Of a stretch of 64,000 nucleotides of DNA, positions 23,936 to 35,497 are shown one piece after another. The notes under the pieces are model-generated. The model ran no database searches and had not been told where the DNA came from. It was given only the letters and a program-made list of their open reading frames with translations. The position numbers and the translations under genes are program-made. The DNA is from Neoceratodus forsteri (lineage: Eukaryota; Chordata; Ceratodontiformes; Ceratodontidae): NCBI GenBank assembly GCA_016271365.2, contig JADMNL010000022.1, positions 221,812,501 through 221,876,500 on the forward strand, read 5' to 3'. The first letter of the stretch is position 1; every line of letters starts with the position of its first letter.

Positions 23936-24079
23936 AGGCCGTGCTCTTCTGTAGATGGATGTAGTCTTCCCATAGAACACAGCCCAAAGCACTCTGCACA
24001 TCTGCACCTGTTCCCACACCAATAACATCTTCAACTTTCCTCAGGTCAGAACCAGTCTCTCACTTTTTTGGCTGCATCA

Positions 24080-24515
24080 ATACCATAACAGTGTCAGTGA
24101 CTCAGCAGGTAGCACACTCACCTCTGAGGATGGAAAATCAGTTGGCTGTGGGGTCTATCCCCACACCAGGCACTTGGGTTAATATCCCAATACTGACACT
24201 GTAGTACAGCATGAGGGGGGTGCTGTAATCCTGAGGTGCCATCTTTTGAATGAGACGTTAAACTGAGGTCCCATCTGCCTGTTCAGGTGGATGTTAAAGA
24301 TCCCATGGCACTTCTTGAAAAGAGCAGGGGAATTTCCCTGGTGCAATGGCCAAAGTTTCCTCCATTCATGAAAAATACCACCAACAGCTTAATCTGGTTC
24401 AAGGTCAGTTGGCATTCATCTGTATCCCCCTCCCCCAGGTCGTGCCTGAAAATAGGCAGGATTTGTCTAGTGCACTTACCTGGTCAACAAAAACTAAATA
24501 AAAATAAATAATTTT
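24080..24515 (+). mobile_element. tRNA-derived SINE with conserved central domain
   Basis: The head has a pol III A box near AGCAGGTAGCACACTCACC and a B box GGGTCTATCCC. The central domain contains GAATGAGACGTTAAACTGAG and AAAGATCCCATGGCACTT, a phrase shared by SINEs of fishes and other vertebrates. The tail ends CACTTACCTGGTCAACAAAAAC and then AAATAAAAATAAATAA, similar to L2-type LINE tails. About 435 bp long. Confidence 0.75.
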
Positions 24516-25254
24516 GCAGCCATATTGGCTCTGACCAGAATTTGTTTTAAATGTAAATTTATCTGCTGGCATTTTATTTGTGGGTTACGGTGAGATTTAC
24601 CCATGGGTAAATATGGCAGTTGACAAATCAAGTTACTGGATTTTCAGATCTTGTATAATTATTTATAATATACTCTAAACATCTTTTTTCAGTGTTTCTG
24701 AAAAGTTGTTCTCAAGGTTAGAATGTAAAGAACAACTTTTTCAAAATGCTCATCAGTGGATGCAGTTCTCATGCCCTAGCACTTCTAAACACCCCCTGAT
24801 GAACACTTTTAAAATTCAAATGAAAGAGAGATTTTCACACTAACCTTTTTCAGCACCTGGTGTTGGGAAAAAGGAAATCTTTCACACTGCACTTCAACTT
24901 GCTCTCAGACAAGGAATGGGAAGCTTTTGTCCTACAACAAGAAAACAATAACACCAAAAAAAAAGTGGAAATGACGTGTGACTTTTTAAACAGTGCTTGG
25001 CAGAGATACAGTAGGTGAAAGTACTGATTTGTTAGAAATAGGGTACACAGTTTTATACAAATGCACAGTTAATTTTATATTTTGCATAAAAAAAGAGACA
25101 GAACAGAATACAAACTTTCTACTGTACAGCTATAGGCTTAATGAGCAGTCTAAATGATCACTTCACAAAAAGCAAATCCTCACATTCTATTTTCCAAGGA
25201 ATCAATACAGACTTCATGTAAACAAAAAATATTGCAGTCCCTTCACTGCCAGAG

Positions 25255-25398
25255 AGTGCATGGCAGAAATATTTCTTTAAATATAGGTGAATAAAGTTTC
25301 AACAGTTCTCATTTTTCCTGTGCAGTGTGTAATGGACCCATTTCATTCCTTATCCAGCAGTGCCATTTTGTGGCAATGGTTGCCTCTTCTTAAAACAT
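25255..25398. repeat. Dispersed repeat R1, copy 1
   Basis: About 144 bp including GGTGAATAAAGTTTCAACAG and CATTTCATTCCTTATCCAGC. It is closely matched at 61550-61692 in the same orientation. It ends next to the CR1-C tail. Confidence 0.75.
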
Positions 25399-26665
25399 AC
25401 GAGCATACGAACACACAAATTTGCCAGCAGAAATAGGCCACCTGGTCTAACAAGTCTGCTCGAGTGAGCAGCTAGCATCCTTACCTTGCAGCTGCCCCAC
25501 CTCTCCTCTTCCCAATCACCCCCCTCACCTTGTCCCATCCCCTTTTGAAACTACCCACTGTCTTACAGGCTACCACCTCCTCGGGTAGAGCATTCCATTC
25601 TGCCATGATCCTCTCAGTGAAAATGTGTCTCCTCATTTCCATCCAAAATCTTCCTCCCTCCAATCTAAGGCCGTGTCCTCTCATGTCTATCCCCCTCCTC
25701 AGCCTGAGTATCCCTTCAATGCCTACCTTGTTTGTCCCCTTTATGTACTTAAAGGTCTCAGTCATATTCCACCTGTCCCTTCTCTCCTCCGAGGAGTACA
25801 TGTTCAACTCTCTCAGCCTCTTTGCATATGGTCTGTCCTCCAATCCCTGGATCATCCTTTTTGCCCTGTGTTGTACTCCTTTCAGTAATTTCACATCTTT
25901 CTTCAGATATGGTCACCAGAATTGCACACAGTACTCCAGGTGTGGCCTGGCCAGTGCCCTGTAGAGAGACAGGATCACCTCCCTGATCCTGGAGTAGATC
26001 CCTCTCGCAATACAACCCAGCATATTGTTAGCTGTCACTGCTGCCCTCCTACACCGATCTATATTATTCATTTTCCCCATTACAACCACCCCTAGATCCT
26101 TCTTCTCTTTGGTGGAACCTAGCTGCACCCCTCCCAGCTGGTAACCCCTCCCTGGTTTCTTTGCTCCGAAGTGCAGGACTTTGCACTTTTTTGCATTGAA
26201 CCCAAACTGCCACACTTCTGATCACTCCACCAGTTTGGTCAGGTCATCCTACAGCCCCTGCCAACCTGCTATATCATCCACCACTGCCCCCAATTTGGTA
26301 TTGTCAGTGAATAGACTGATCTTATTCCTGATGCCATATGAGATGTCTGCCATGAATATTTCAAACAGCACTGACCCCAGTACCAATCCCTGTGGCACCC
26401 CACTGTTTACAGCCCTTGGAGATGAGAGTTCCCCCCCACTACCTTTACTCTCTGCTGTCTCCCTTGAAGCTAATTCTCAGTCCATTTAACCATATTTGTC
26501 CCCACCCCCATGTATCTCAACTTCCTTCCGAACCTCCCATGCGGCACCAAATTGAAGGCCTTACTGAAGTCCAAGTATATGCTATCCACCACATGCCCCT
26601 TGTCCAATTCCCTCGTGACCCAGTTGTAATACATAACTAGGTTCGTCTGGCAGGAAGAGGAAGAG
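25385..26665 (-). mobile_element. CR1 LINE, copy C, 5'-truncated
   Basis: The minus strand reads the RT palm and thumb and the ORF2 C-terminus, then a 3' UTR with CCACCTGGTCTAACAAG in complement and a tail of octamers TTCGTATG CTCGTATG at 25391-25411. The octamer differs from that of copies A, B, F and G (TTTCTATG), so this is another CR1 subfamily. The 5' break is at about 26665, where an unrelated repeat body begins. Confidence 0.85.
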
Positions 26666-26718
26666 GAATGTGCCAGCACCGGGGCGGAGCACAGGATGCT
26701 GGTGGACATCCAGTACAA
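25481..26718 (-). pseudogene. CR1-C reverse transcriptase C-terminal part, broken
   Basis: YLDFSKAFNLVPHGRF (motif A) is at 26470-26718. The motif-C region near 26300-26320 reads FTDN instead of FADD, so the second catalytic aspartate is lost. QFGFNAKKCKVLHFGAKK follows at 26215-25913, then LKGVQHRAKRMIQGL, RLRELNMYSSEERR and FTERIMAEWNALPEEVV at 25894-25481. Frameshifts separate the pieces. The copy is inactive. Confidence 0.8.
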
Positions 26719-27205
26719 TACTCATCCCCAGTCCCATAGTGGATCCCTATCTGCACACTGGCAGGCAACCTGTAAATGTGCACAGCCCACCAAGACTAAA
26801 CAATGGACACTTGTCTGAACTGCCACTCCTACACTCCCAGGCAACCCAGTGGTCTGGGGTAGCTGTGTACTGTTGGATTCCACTGCCACATCACCCTGCC
26901 AGTAACCTGTGGGGAAGCGCATAAATAGTTATAGCAGTGTCCCCCCTCACATGCAGTTTTTGGCCCCTGCTTCCGCTCATAAGTGCTGTGATACATAAAG
27001 TGCAACTCATGCCCCAGGCACCCAGCCTGCCCTAGTGCTGCATTGCATTGCCAGCTGGGAGATCCAGCGCACAAAGCTCTAGCACACCTGTGATGAATGC
27101 TGCCAGGGGTACACTGGACCTCACTGTGTGGCATTCAGAATAGAATTGCCTATGTGCCTCAGCTACATGGTGCATAGGCATTCAAACTCATTAGTGAATA
27201 GACCT
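26665..27205. repeat. GC-rich repeat body, possibly related to 22793-23510
   Basis: Short phrases in the same order (CTGAAC...GCCACTCC, AGCTGGGAGATCC, GTGTGGCATTCA, GGTGCATAGGCATTCA) suggest a diverged second copy of the 22793 element. Terminal repeats are not visible. Confidence 0.4.
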
Positions 27206-27627
27206 GATAATGAGGGACACATCCTCAAACACTGAGATACAAGCTACGAACAAAATGCAAGCAATCATGTTTACTTTTACAATGTTTTTATTTTTCCATG
27301 CAGGACAGATGAGGGACAGAGCAAATTTGATAGGTAAAATGGGGGATGTCCCTCATAATCTGGGACAGTTGCGAGGTATGGTAGGAAATATTGCTTTCAT
27401 GCTGAACTATGCTGAACAAAAATGGCATGCAAACCTTACAAACATAGATTTGTTCACTCCCAGATTCAGTCTGCTGGATAATGAGGGAAGAAAGGCAATT
27501 ATTATAAATCAAGAACAAGAGAGCAGCAGCACATGTAAAAAAATGTTTTTCTATTGAAAAAAAAGTCTTCCATTGTAATGGAGATGTTTCTGTTGAAAAA
27601 CAACCTAACATTGTATTATTCACAATA

Positions 27628-27778
27628 ACCCCCCCCCTTCATCGAGAAGTCTCAGATTCTCAACACCTCGTTAGTTTGATAACATGAGGAAGGCACTTGA
27701 GCTTTGCTCTTGTGCACCTTATGTTGACAAGCTAGCTAGGTGTTAAGAATCTGTTCATTCTCAGTGAAGGGGGGGGTT
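27628..27778. repeat. Imperfect hairpin element, arms about 70 bp
   Basis: A C-run followed by CTTCATCGAGAAGT...CAGATTCTCAACACCT in the left arm pairs with CTTCACTGAGAATG...CAGATTCTTAACACCT read on the minus strand from the right arm. The loop is only a few bases, so nearly the whole 150 bp folds back. Confidence 0.75.
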
Positions 27779-27796
27779 TACTTATTCTATATGTTG

Positions 27797-27875
27797 TCAC
27801 ACCTGAAAGGTTCAGTGTTGTCAATGAGCTTCGATCTCATGCTTTCTGATGTCACTGAACCTTCTTGGTGTGAGA
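27797..27875. repeat. Second hairpin, arms about 38 bp
   Basis: TCACACCTGAAAGGTTCAGTG at the left pairs with CTCACACCAAGAAGGTTCAG on the minus strand, with more pairing inward around GAGCTTCGATCTCATG. Confidence 0.7.
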
Positions 27876-27957
27876 ATGAGCTTCTTATTTATGTAAGGGG
27901 GGATTCTTATTCTTATACATGTGTTTACAGTTATGTCGTTATTTACGTATTTGGAAC

Positions 27958-30070
27958 AAGCATTTGTCAATGCCCAATGTTGTCGCACTGGCATTGGCAT
28001 TGGCAGTGCTGGAGCTAGAGACACATAATAGGAATGGCAGTGAAGTATTGAAGTGATGCCAACCCCACCCCCACCATGTAGAGAGCAACAGGCATTGGGG
28101 TGTGTCTTTGGGTCATCAGCTATAATGCTCATGCCATTGTACCTCACCCTACCCTGTAGACACTGACAAGTGTCGGGGTGTGGTTTGGGGTCTTTGGGTA
28201 TTATACGTACCCCATTCCATAAGGAAATACACTGATGTGGGTGCAGTATAGGAGCATGGGGTGAATTTTGTGGCTGAACAGTGCAAGGCACACCATGATG
28301 CCTGTCAGTAGCTGCAGGGTGGGGGGGTGGAATGGTGTGAGCATTACATCCGATGATCTCAAGTGACACCCCTGACACCTGTCAGTCTGTACCGGGTGAG
28401 GTGCTACAGTTGGAAACCCTAACATCGTAGGCATGTCACAGTAGTTTCTCTCCACATTTTCAACATGGGCTGCTTGTCAGGCCACCTCATGAAAAGCGGC
28501 ACAATCGCATTGTTAGCTGAAAGGTGGTTTTGCACAGCGCTGTGCCATTTGGTGACAGAGGGATGAAAACACATTTTTGGGCAGGATGTGGAGAATGACA
28601 ACTGTATTGTTCATGAGGAGGTGTAAAAAAATGGCAACGTTGAAAATCTGGAGTGACAATATGAAATGTTGGTGAAGCAATGAGCATGCATACAAACTGT
28701 GCAACACACATCCATAACCCAATTATTTTTGGGAGTTTGTTAGCCACATTTGTAACATAGGCATTTTGGGACCTCCCCTTATGAACAGTGATGTTGTGAT
28801 TTTGTTAATCTGTCCCAAAAGTTGATTTCCCACGGTGACCATGCCATTGTGCGCCACAGGTGTGGAAACACATTTTGGTCAAGATGTGAAAAATGACAGC
28901 TGTACTGTTCTTAAGGAGGTGTGAAAAAATGCCAGTGTTGAAAATCTGGCATGGAAATATTGCAAATTTGCAAAGTTACACGGGTGCATGGAAACTGTGC
29001 AATGCAAGCTTGCAACATAGTCATTTTATGGACCTTCGACATCAAATTTTCAACATAGGCATTTTAGGACCTCTGCTCATGAACAGTGTCACCTTCATTT
29101 CCTCAAACTGTCCCAAAAAGTGATTTTGCACAGCGACCACGCTATTCTGTGCCAGATGTGCAAAAATTTTGGCCAGGATATGTAAAATGAGAGCTGTACT
29201 GTTCATCAGAAGGTGTGGAAAAATGTCAGTTTTGAAAATCTGGACTAAAAATATTACAAATTCACGAAGTTACGAGTGTGTGTGGAAGCAGTGCAACGCA
29301 TGCTTGTAAAACAGCCATTTTTTTTAATTTTCCCACAAAATTTTCAACATAGGCTTTTTGAGAGCCCCCTCATAAACAGCGGCACTGTCATTTTGTTAAT
29401 CGGTCCCGAAAGGTGATTCCATGCAGTGACCGCAAAATCACCTTTTGGGGCCAATTAACACCATGACAGTACCAGAATTCATGAGGAGGGGTCCCAAAAC
29501 CCCATGTTGAAAATTTGGTGACAAAATTCCAAAACATGCCTGAGATATGCATTAAAGTTGAAAAAACCCTATTTATTCCATTATACAGCGTACCAGCATT
29601 TCCTCCATTTGCGGTTGGCTTTGAAGAGTGCAGACATGTTCCCGGTCCACCAAAGATCATCGCGCCAGACTCTAGAGGTAAGTATGGGGTGGGGGTGGGG
29701 GAGGCACGATCGCAGTGGTTGGGTGCAGGAGGCAGGAAGGGAGACCATGAGGCACAGTTTCTTTTTACAGTTTAAAAATAAAAAAATAAACATCGGGGAC
29801 AGTTTTTTTTGCAGGGGCTTTGGCATGCTAAGGTGAGGCCTAAGTGTTTTCTGGATGCTATAGCGATGGGGACTGGGCAGCCCTGTCGGCACACAATGAA
29901 AGCGAGGGGATCAAGAGCCGAGAGGGATTGGGCACCCCCCTCAGCACATAACAAATGGGGGGGATGCATTATGCCAGCGGGGAGTGGGCTCCCCATTGGC
30001 ATATACACTGGGCCAGGGTATGCCGACAGGGGGACTGGGCACCCCTGAAGTCGGCAGTATGCCGCCATGT
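27958..30070 (+). mobile_element. Fold-back array element, copy 2 (three-unit array)
   Basis: It starts AAGCATTTGTCAATGC, as do copies 3 and 4. A terminal segment (27958-28450) is followed by about three array units with GACAGCTGTACTGTTC or a variant near 28600, 28890 and 29187, then the segment 29400-29690 and a GC-rich end. The usual right terminus (GCAAGCAAACAT) is absent, so this copy is truncated or diverged at its right side near 30070. Confidence 0.7.
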
Positions 30071-30079
30071 TAATTTTCT

Positions 30080-31700
30080 TTTTTACACCACTAGGAAAAG
30101 CACATTGGGAGGTCCGCTGTGATGATGAGCTTAATTGCAGTGGACCTTTCGTTTGATCCCATGGCCACATTAGGTATGCACGGTGTGGCACCAGCATGCA
30201 GGCTGACTGGGGAATGAGGGACGCACCTACTGATGTGTGCCCTGCATTTGCCCAACAGTGACCGCACCTCCAAATCTGCACTACCGCAAGATGTTGGCTG
30301 CACAAGCGTGCCAACATAATAAAAGTTCTTGAAGTGGTATTTTATACTGACTATCATTTCTGAAATAGGCAAGATCATCAGTTGTTTATTTACTGTGTAA
30401 CTGTTGCCATTCAACGAGCATTTCTGACATTGTATTTATTTATTTTACCAGGAAAAAAGCCTATCTAAAACTTGCAATTTGTAGATGTTTTGTATCCATG
30501 ATGGCAGGAAGTGAAATACTGTGAAAATCTATATAGCCTTTGTACAAGTCTGCTATTGATTTTGAGACCCTTCCTCGTAACACTGTAGGGTTGTTAAAAT
30601 AATGCACATATCTGTTGTATTCCATTTTTATGGCCCCTTTCTTCCTGGTTGATTAGAAAAAACATTCTGAGTCTGCTTTAGCATTGTTAGAATTTAAATT
30701 ATAAAGGAATGCCCCCTATAGGTGCACGCTGTTTTGTCATCAATATTATCAGAGCAGTATATGAATACCTCGAGTTTGATTTTCAGGTACAAAGAACTGA
30801 TGCTAAATCATTGCCACCTACCACCACCAATGCATAAAAGTAGTAGCCTGCCTCTCCCATGTCAGCTCAAGTCAAAAAGTATTGCACAGAAGGCAGATTG
30901 CAATTCAAATGGAACCATTCACAAAGTCATAGTGACCTCAATATAATCGTTGAAGAGATATGCATGCCCCTTGCCCTAGGAACTTTTCAGGACAGGCAGT
31001 AGGACATGCAACTCGCGCTGACATGTGGGTGTGGCAAGATATGCAAGGGATCAACTTGGATAAGGGAGCATGTGTGGTATGGAAAGGGACACTTTTTTTT
31101 TTTATTGGAAACCCATAAAAAATTCCATAATTTAGACGTTCTTCACTCCTGTAAAAACAAAATATTTCATGAATTCGACTTTTTGTGTTTACCAGATCAG
31201 TGAATCTACAGAACTTTTATTTTTCTTTAAATTCTTTTCTGCATTATTTTTAATTTGTGTCATTTATTTTCCTGTATATTTAGCCTTCTTTATTCTGAAT
31301 ATTTACATACATACTAAGCATCTGACAGTGGAATCCTGGTAAAATCTAGAAATTAGACTAGCAATTACTGGTGCAATCCCGTAATTTCAAATCTTAAAAA
31401 CAGTATGTCGTTACTTCAAGCACAAGAAATCAGTACCCTTAGGTACAGGGCTGCAGAGTGGGATCCACTCTGCTACCATGACTATTTGTGTGAGGGGTTA
31501 AGGGGGACTGGAGACTAGGGCAATAATATGGGATAGGTTTGTGGATTTGGTGCAAGGCCCACAAATGGACTGTAGGCCCTTTTACATGATTTGCTCTGCA
31601 CCACTGCGAATGGCACAGAGCAACTAGAACATGACCTTTGTCAGGAAGTCTAAACCTCACTTTCAGGTTCTTGGCAATATTGGGAATGCAAGTAATCACA
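30080..31700. other. Intergenic DNA, no gene seen
   Basis: 30425-30450 contains a TTATTTATTTTACCAGG stretch like the end of an L2-tailed SINE. Nothing else could be assigned. Confidence 0.35.
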
Positions 31701-31702
31701 GA

Positions 31703-32140
31703 CATGTTGCATAAGAGTAATAAACTTGTTTATTACTACCAAAAAGGATAAAATCACAGCTGCCCTAAGCAGTTCTTACCAATATGAACCGGGAGCCAGT
31801 GCTAAGCGTTCCCTGTACCTCAGAGTTTCTTTGTGTCTCTTGGGATCTCCGAGGTACAAGACTTATGTATCACATTATATACCTATGATAATTACTATGG
31901 TTACTGTAAGACAGAAACATTTCTAGTTACAGAGATGAGCCCTATTGGCTAAATCAGAGGAGGCTCCACGGTCCAAGATAACATTATACAATTCTGTAGT
32001 AGTCAACAGTTTGTGAAACAAAAGAGTTCTTATTCAGTCTTACATAACTCAGTGTAGTAGTACAAATCACCAAAAGGTGGCAATGCTGACTTATATATCA
32101 TCATTATTCCAAGGACACAGGTGTCCTGGCATCTTACAAG
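31703..32140 (-). mobile_element. Possible solo LTR
   Basis: On the minus strand a TG-start stretch (near 32138) runs about 436 bp to a CA end (near 31703). It has a TATA-like GGTATATAAT at about 31873-31882 and an AATAAA polyadenylation signal about 150 bp downstream (complement of 31729-31734), an order typical of an LTR. No target duplication, primer-binding site or internal viral gene was found, so this remains tentative. Confidence 0.3.
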
Positions 32141-32144
32141 TAAG

Positions 32145-33245
32145 AAATACACAGAAAATACATAGAAGAATAGATATGTATTAGCAAGCAAAGTGTGTTA
32201 CAACAATATACATACATATCCTAACATCTACTCTTATACGGTAGATCCCTTTAGCCCTATATGTTAGTATAACATATGATTAAGCACTAGCTGTCTATGG
32301 TGTACCTCTGAGGGTACCAATAAGGGTGCAGGGACCTCGTGTAACACCTTGCTTGCCGTGTAAAGCCAAGCCACTCCACAAACTATGGTAGCATTTGCTG
32401 TCCTGGCTTACTCTGCTCTCCTTGGTTCACCTTTGCGATTTTCTGTTTTGCGCCACATCCTGCAGCACAGTGCTCACATCAGTGCAGCCCCACAAGCAAG
32501 TCTCTGGCTATTGGCCTCTGGAAAGCTAGCAAGAATGCCAGAATAGGGCTGCTGTGTGTATAACCAAAAGGCAGTGGCACAGATGGAGTGGAGTGAGTGG
32601 TTCGAAACTGCAGCACTTTGAGTAAGGGCTCCGTGTAAAAGGGTATTGTAAGTACATAGGTATGAGTGAGGGGGGCAGTGCTGGCAATGGAGACACTTCT
32701 TCACGACTCTGCAAGGCACTGGCCTGTGCAGACATGAATGAGCTCATAAGCTGCACTGTGCAATGTAGTAAAGGCTGGAATTGCTGATCTGCATTCCTAC
32801 ATTAGCTCAGTTGGATCTGCCCCCAGAGCAAACATTATGTTCTCTGTATAGCACAGCTGTGGAACAGCACAACATGATGCATAGTGCGGCTCATAAAACT
32901 GGATCTGAGATTTGAACCCTTATTTTTTAACACTACCCTGCCTTTGTGAAAGGTGACATAACAGAAACCTTAAAAGGGGCAGGGAATATGTGCTAACTGG
33001 TAGTCAGTAGTAATATTATTGACATAACCTTCACACCACAGATCCATATTTAACTGTATTGATGTGTAACTACCTGTTTTCAGTCATTTTCTTTTTATGG
33101 ACAACATTCTTCACAGTTCTTTCCATAGAACTAGTAAATTGGAATTTTGACTACGCAATGGTTTGTGCACTGAATGCTAAGCATTAGCCATTAGACCCTG
33201 AATTGCCCCTGAACATACACTGTGAGTCCCACAATTTATTGCAAT
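32145..33245. other. Intergenic DNA, no gene seen
   Basis: No supported exon or repeat. Confidence 0.35.
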
Positions 33246-33249
33246 GTTT

Positions 33250-33837
33250 CTGACTCATTTTGGCACTGTTTTCTATAGAGATTTGTAACCTCCCATGCAC
33301 CATGGTGGCTGTGTTCAGCCCTGTCCCTACCTCCCTTGTCTGTCTGCTGTCTCTCCGGTCTCGCTGAGCCCCATTCCCCCATGGATTGCCCCCTGTGGTA
33401 GGACTGGGAAGGAGAGGGCCATATTCCCCCTACCTGGTGATCCTGAATCCAGATTGGGGGTCCAGTGGACAGCACACAGAGGAGGATGAGGACAGGCAGG
33501 CAGGGCTTCATGAAGCCTGTGACCACCATTTCTTTCCTCCCCTGCCACAGCAGCTGTAAGTGTGTGTACACGGATACACGCATCTACTCCATAACCACAG
33601 TCCCTGTATTATGCTGCTCAACTGTGGCACTGCCACCCGGCCTCCACCAGATTGTAGTCATGGAGTGAGACTGTGGATCCCCCAACCTCAAGAGAGGAAA
33701 GCAGTTCATCGGACACTCAATCCCCCCCAACCCCACCAACCTGTGCTCATTCTCGAACACAGGTCACTGGCATGGTGAGAAGTAAGGCGCAAAGTGCCTC
33801 AGCTCTCTACACCACTGGGCTGACTCATTTTGGTACT
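33250..33837 (-). mobile_element. Long SINE-like retroposon with 18-bp target duplication
   Basis: CTGACTCATTTTGG(C/T)ACT occurs at 33250-33267 and 33820-33837, one mismatch in 18 bases, flanking a 552-bp insert. On the minus strand the insert opens with a tRNA-like head: an A-box-like GGTGTAGAGAGCTGAGG followed about 45 bp later by a B-box-like TGTTCGAGAAT. The rest, toward 33268, matches nothing I recognise and has no clear poly-A tail. It contains an open frame that starts like a signal peptide (MKPCLPVLILLCVLSTG) and meets CAGGTAGGG; this is probably chance. Confidence 0.55.
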
Positions 33838-33970
33838 TTTTAATACAATATCAGTTACTACCCATCCATAGGACATCATATAACATGAATATAGTAGCAA
33901 ATCAGAAACTCTGTAGAACAGAAACAGAGTACATAAGTAAAACACATATACAGTTATTTTCAATGTGATT
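33838..33970. repeat. Dispersed repeat R2, copy 1
   Basis: GACATCATATAACATGAATA and AACTCTGTAGAACAGAAACA here match, in reverse complement, the stretch 61700-61830. Confidence 0.65.
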
Positions 33971-34399
33971 TTTTTTTTTACTGCCGGTCTCTTGCCTGCA
34001 CTGAAGCATGATTTAATGCCAGTCCTTGCATATGATGTCCTGGGCTATGCTCACAGGGAGTCAGAAAGCCCTTGCATGCCACTGCACAAAGTGCCTTGCT
34101 GCACAGATGGGGGCGGGTTTGGCGCATAAATGGCCTGCTGTGCCATTCACATTGCCAATTACAAACAGCACAGCAAGCATAGCACTTTCATGATGCCTCT
34201 TACCTAAGAACACTGTATATGAGGCCATAGGAGCGTTGTACAGCTATGCCCACTGTACACTGATGTCAGGGGACCATGTTTGTTGAGAGCCCATTTTCAG
34301 CCATGGACATGCATTGACAGAAAAAGTGGTCAACATAGAGTCCACCAGCAGCTTTGAACACAGGTGGTATAGAGCAATGGTGCAAACCAGAGGAGGGAG

Positions 34400-34590
34400 A
34401 TAGTATGGAGAGTGGCGGAAAAGGGAAAAGCGGACTAGTGAGAGGGGTGTTGAAATTCAGCCAGGGCCACTGATCATCTAGACTAGCTCCAAGCAGCATG
34501 ATGCTGGCTGTAGATGCTGGCAGGTACTGGGCAGACTCTATGGGCATTTGGGCCTTCTTCTGAAATCAGCATCTATGTTTCTATGCACAG
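34400..34590 (+). mobile_element. CR1 3'-tail fragment (plus strand)
   Basis: GGGCAGACTCTATGGGCATT, then TTGGGCCTTCTTCTGAAATC and CATCTATGTTTCTATG reproduce the CR1 3' end ('GGGCAGACTGGATGGGCC...TTTCTATG'). The fragment is short, with no coding part visible. Confidence 0.6.
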
Positions 34591-34689
34591 AATACTGCAG
34601 TTAGAGAGGGGGATTCACTCAATTACCTGGGAGGGTTTTTTCTTGTGTGTGTCTTGGTAATCCACTGGACTACTTGTGAAAACTATTCC

Positions 34690-34850
34690 TTTGTTGATTG
34701 ATTGACTGATGGATTGATTGACTGGTTACTCTACTGTTTTTAACTTTGAGTATCTCGCCCTGCAATTTCTAGTTTTCTTTAGGGTATTTGTGATGTAAGG
34801 TGCCCTGAGTCTCTGAAGAAGGGTGCAAAATAAATAAACATACATTTACT
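34690..34850 (+). repeat. TTGA simple repeat and L2-type tail
   Basis: A (TTGATTGA)n stretch at 34694-34725, then GGTGCCCTGAGTCTCTGAAG and GTGCAAAATAAATAAACATA, resembling the 3' end of an L2-clade LINE or its SINE. Confidence 0.5.
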
Positions 34851-35497
34851 TCTACTACAAGGGCAAGGCATTGATCAATGGACAATCTCAGTGCCAGTGG
34901 ACTAGAAGTAGGCTGAAGGTATTGGTCTGGTGGAGTGACATGAGTGGGGAGTGAACCAGGTCATGCCTCTCCAGTCTGAATACAGTAAGATCTGGAATGC
35001 TTTATTTTCATACCAAGATTTGTGGCAGGTGTTTCTGCCGCTAGGTGAACATCTAATGTTCTCAGTATAGAAATTTGTTGGCAACCCTATTTGCAAATTA
35101 TAAAACTGCGACTAAGAATAGGTCTATAATAAAGTTTTGGGTTGTAGAATACATAACTTATGTAGATGTGAATTCTTAGTATTGCTAGTGTTTTGTTTTG
35201 GTTTTTTATTTTATACTGGAAAGGCCTATGAACAAATAAATGCCAATTCCCACAGGTGTCCATTTGGTATCCGGTTAGATGTGACAAGTGTTACAAAAAC
35301 AATTACAAAACAGTTAATAGAACAACACATTTCAATATGCTTTTTCAGAATGTTTTTTTTCTTGAAAAAAATGTTTAAGACATTTTTAAAATGCTATCAT
35401 GAACTTGCTTACTCCGAAGTCCAAGATCATTTTATCTTCAAAGGAGTCACATGGTCTTGTTTTTTAACATTCCTGAACATAGCTTCAGAACATAAAT

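Noticed and set aside
33236..33583. Minus-strand frame starting like a signal peptide (MKPCLPVLILLCVLSTG) and ending at CAGGTAGGG, possible leader exon of a second V segment
   Set aside because: No V exon, YYC motif or RSS follows on the minus strand, and the frame lies inside a retroposon with an 18-bp target duplication.
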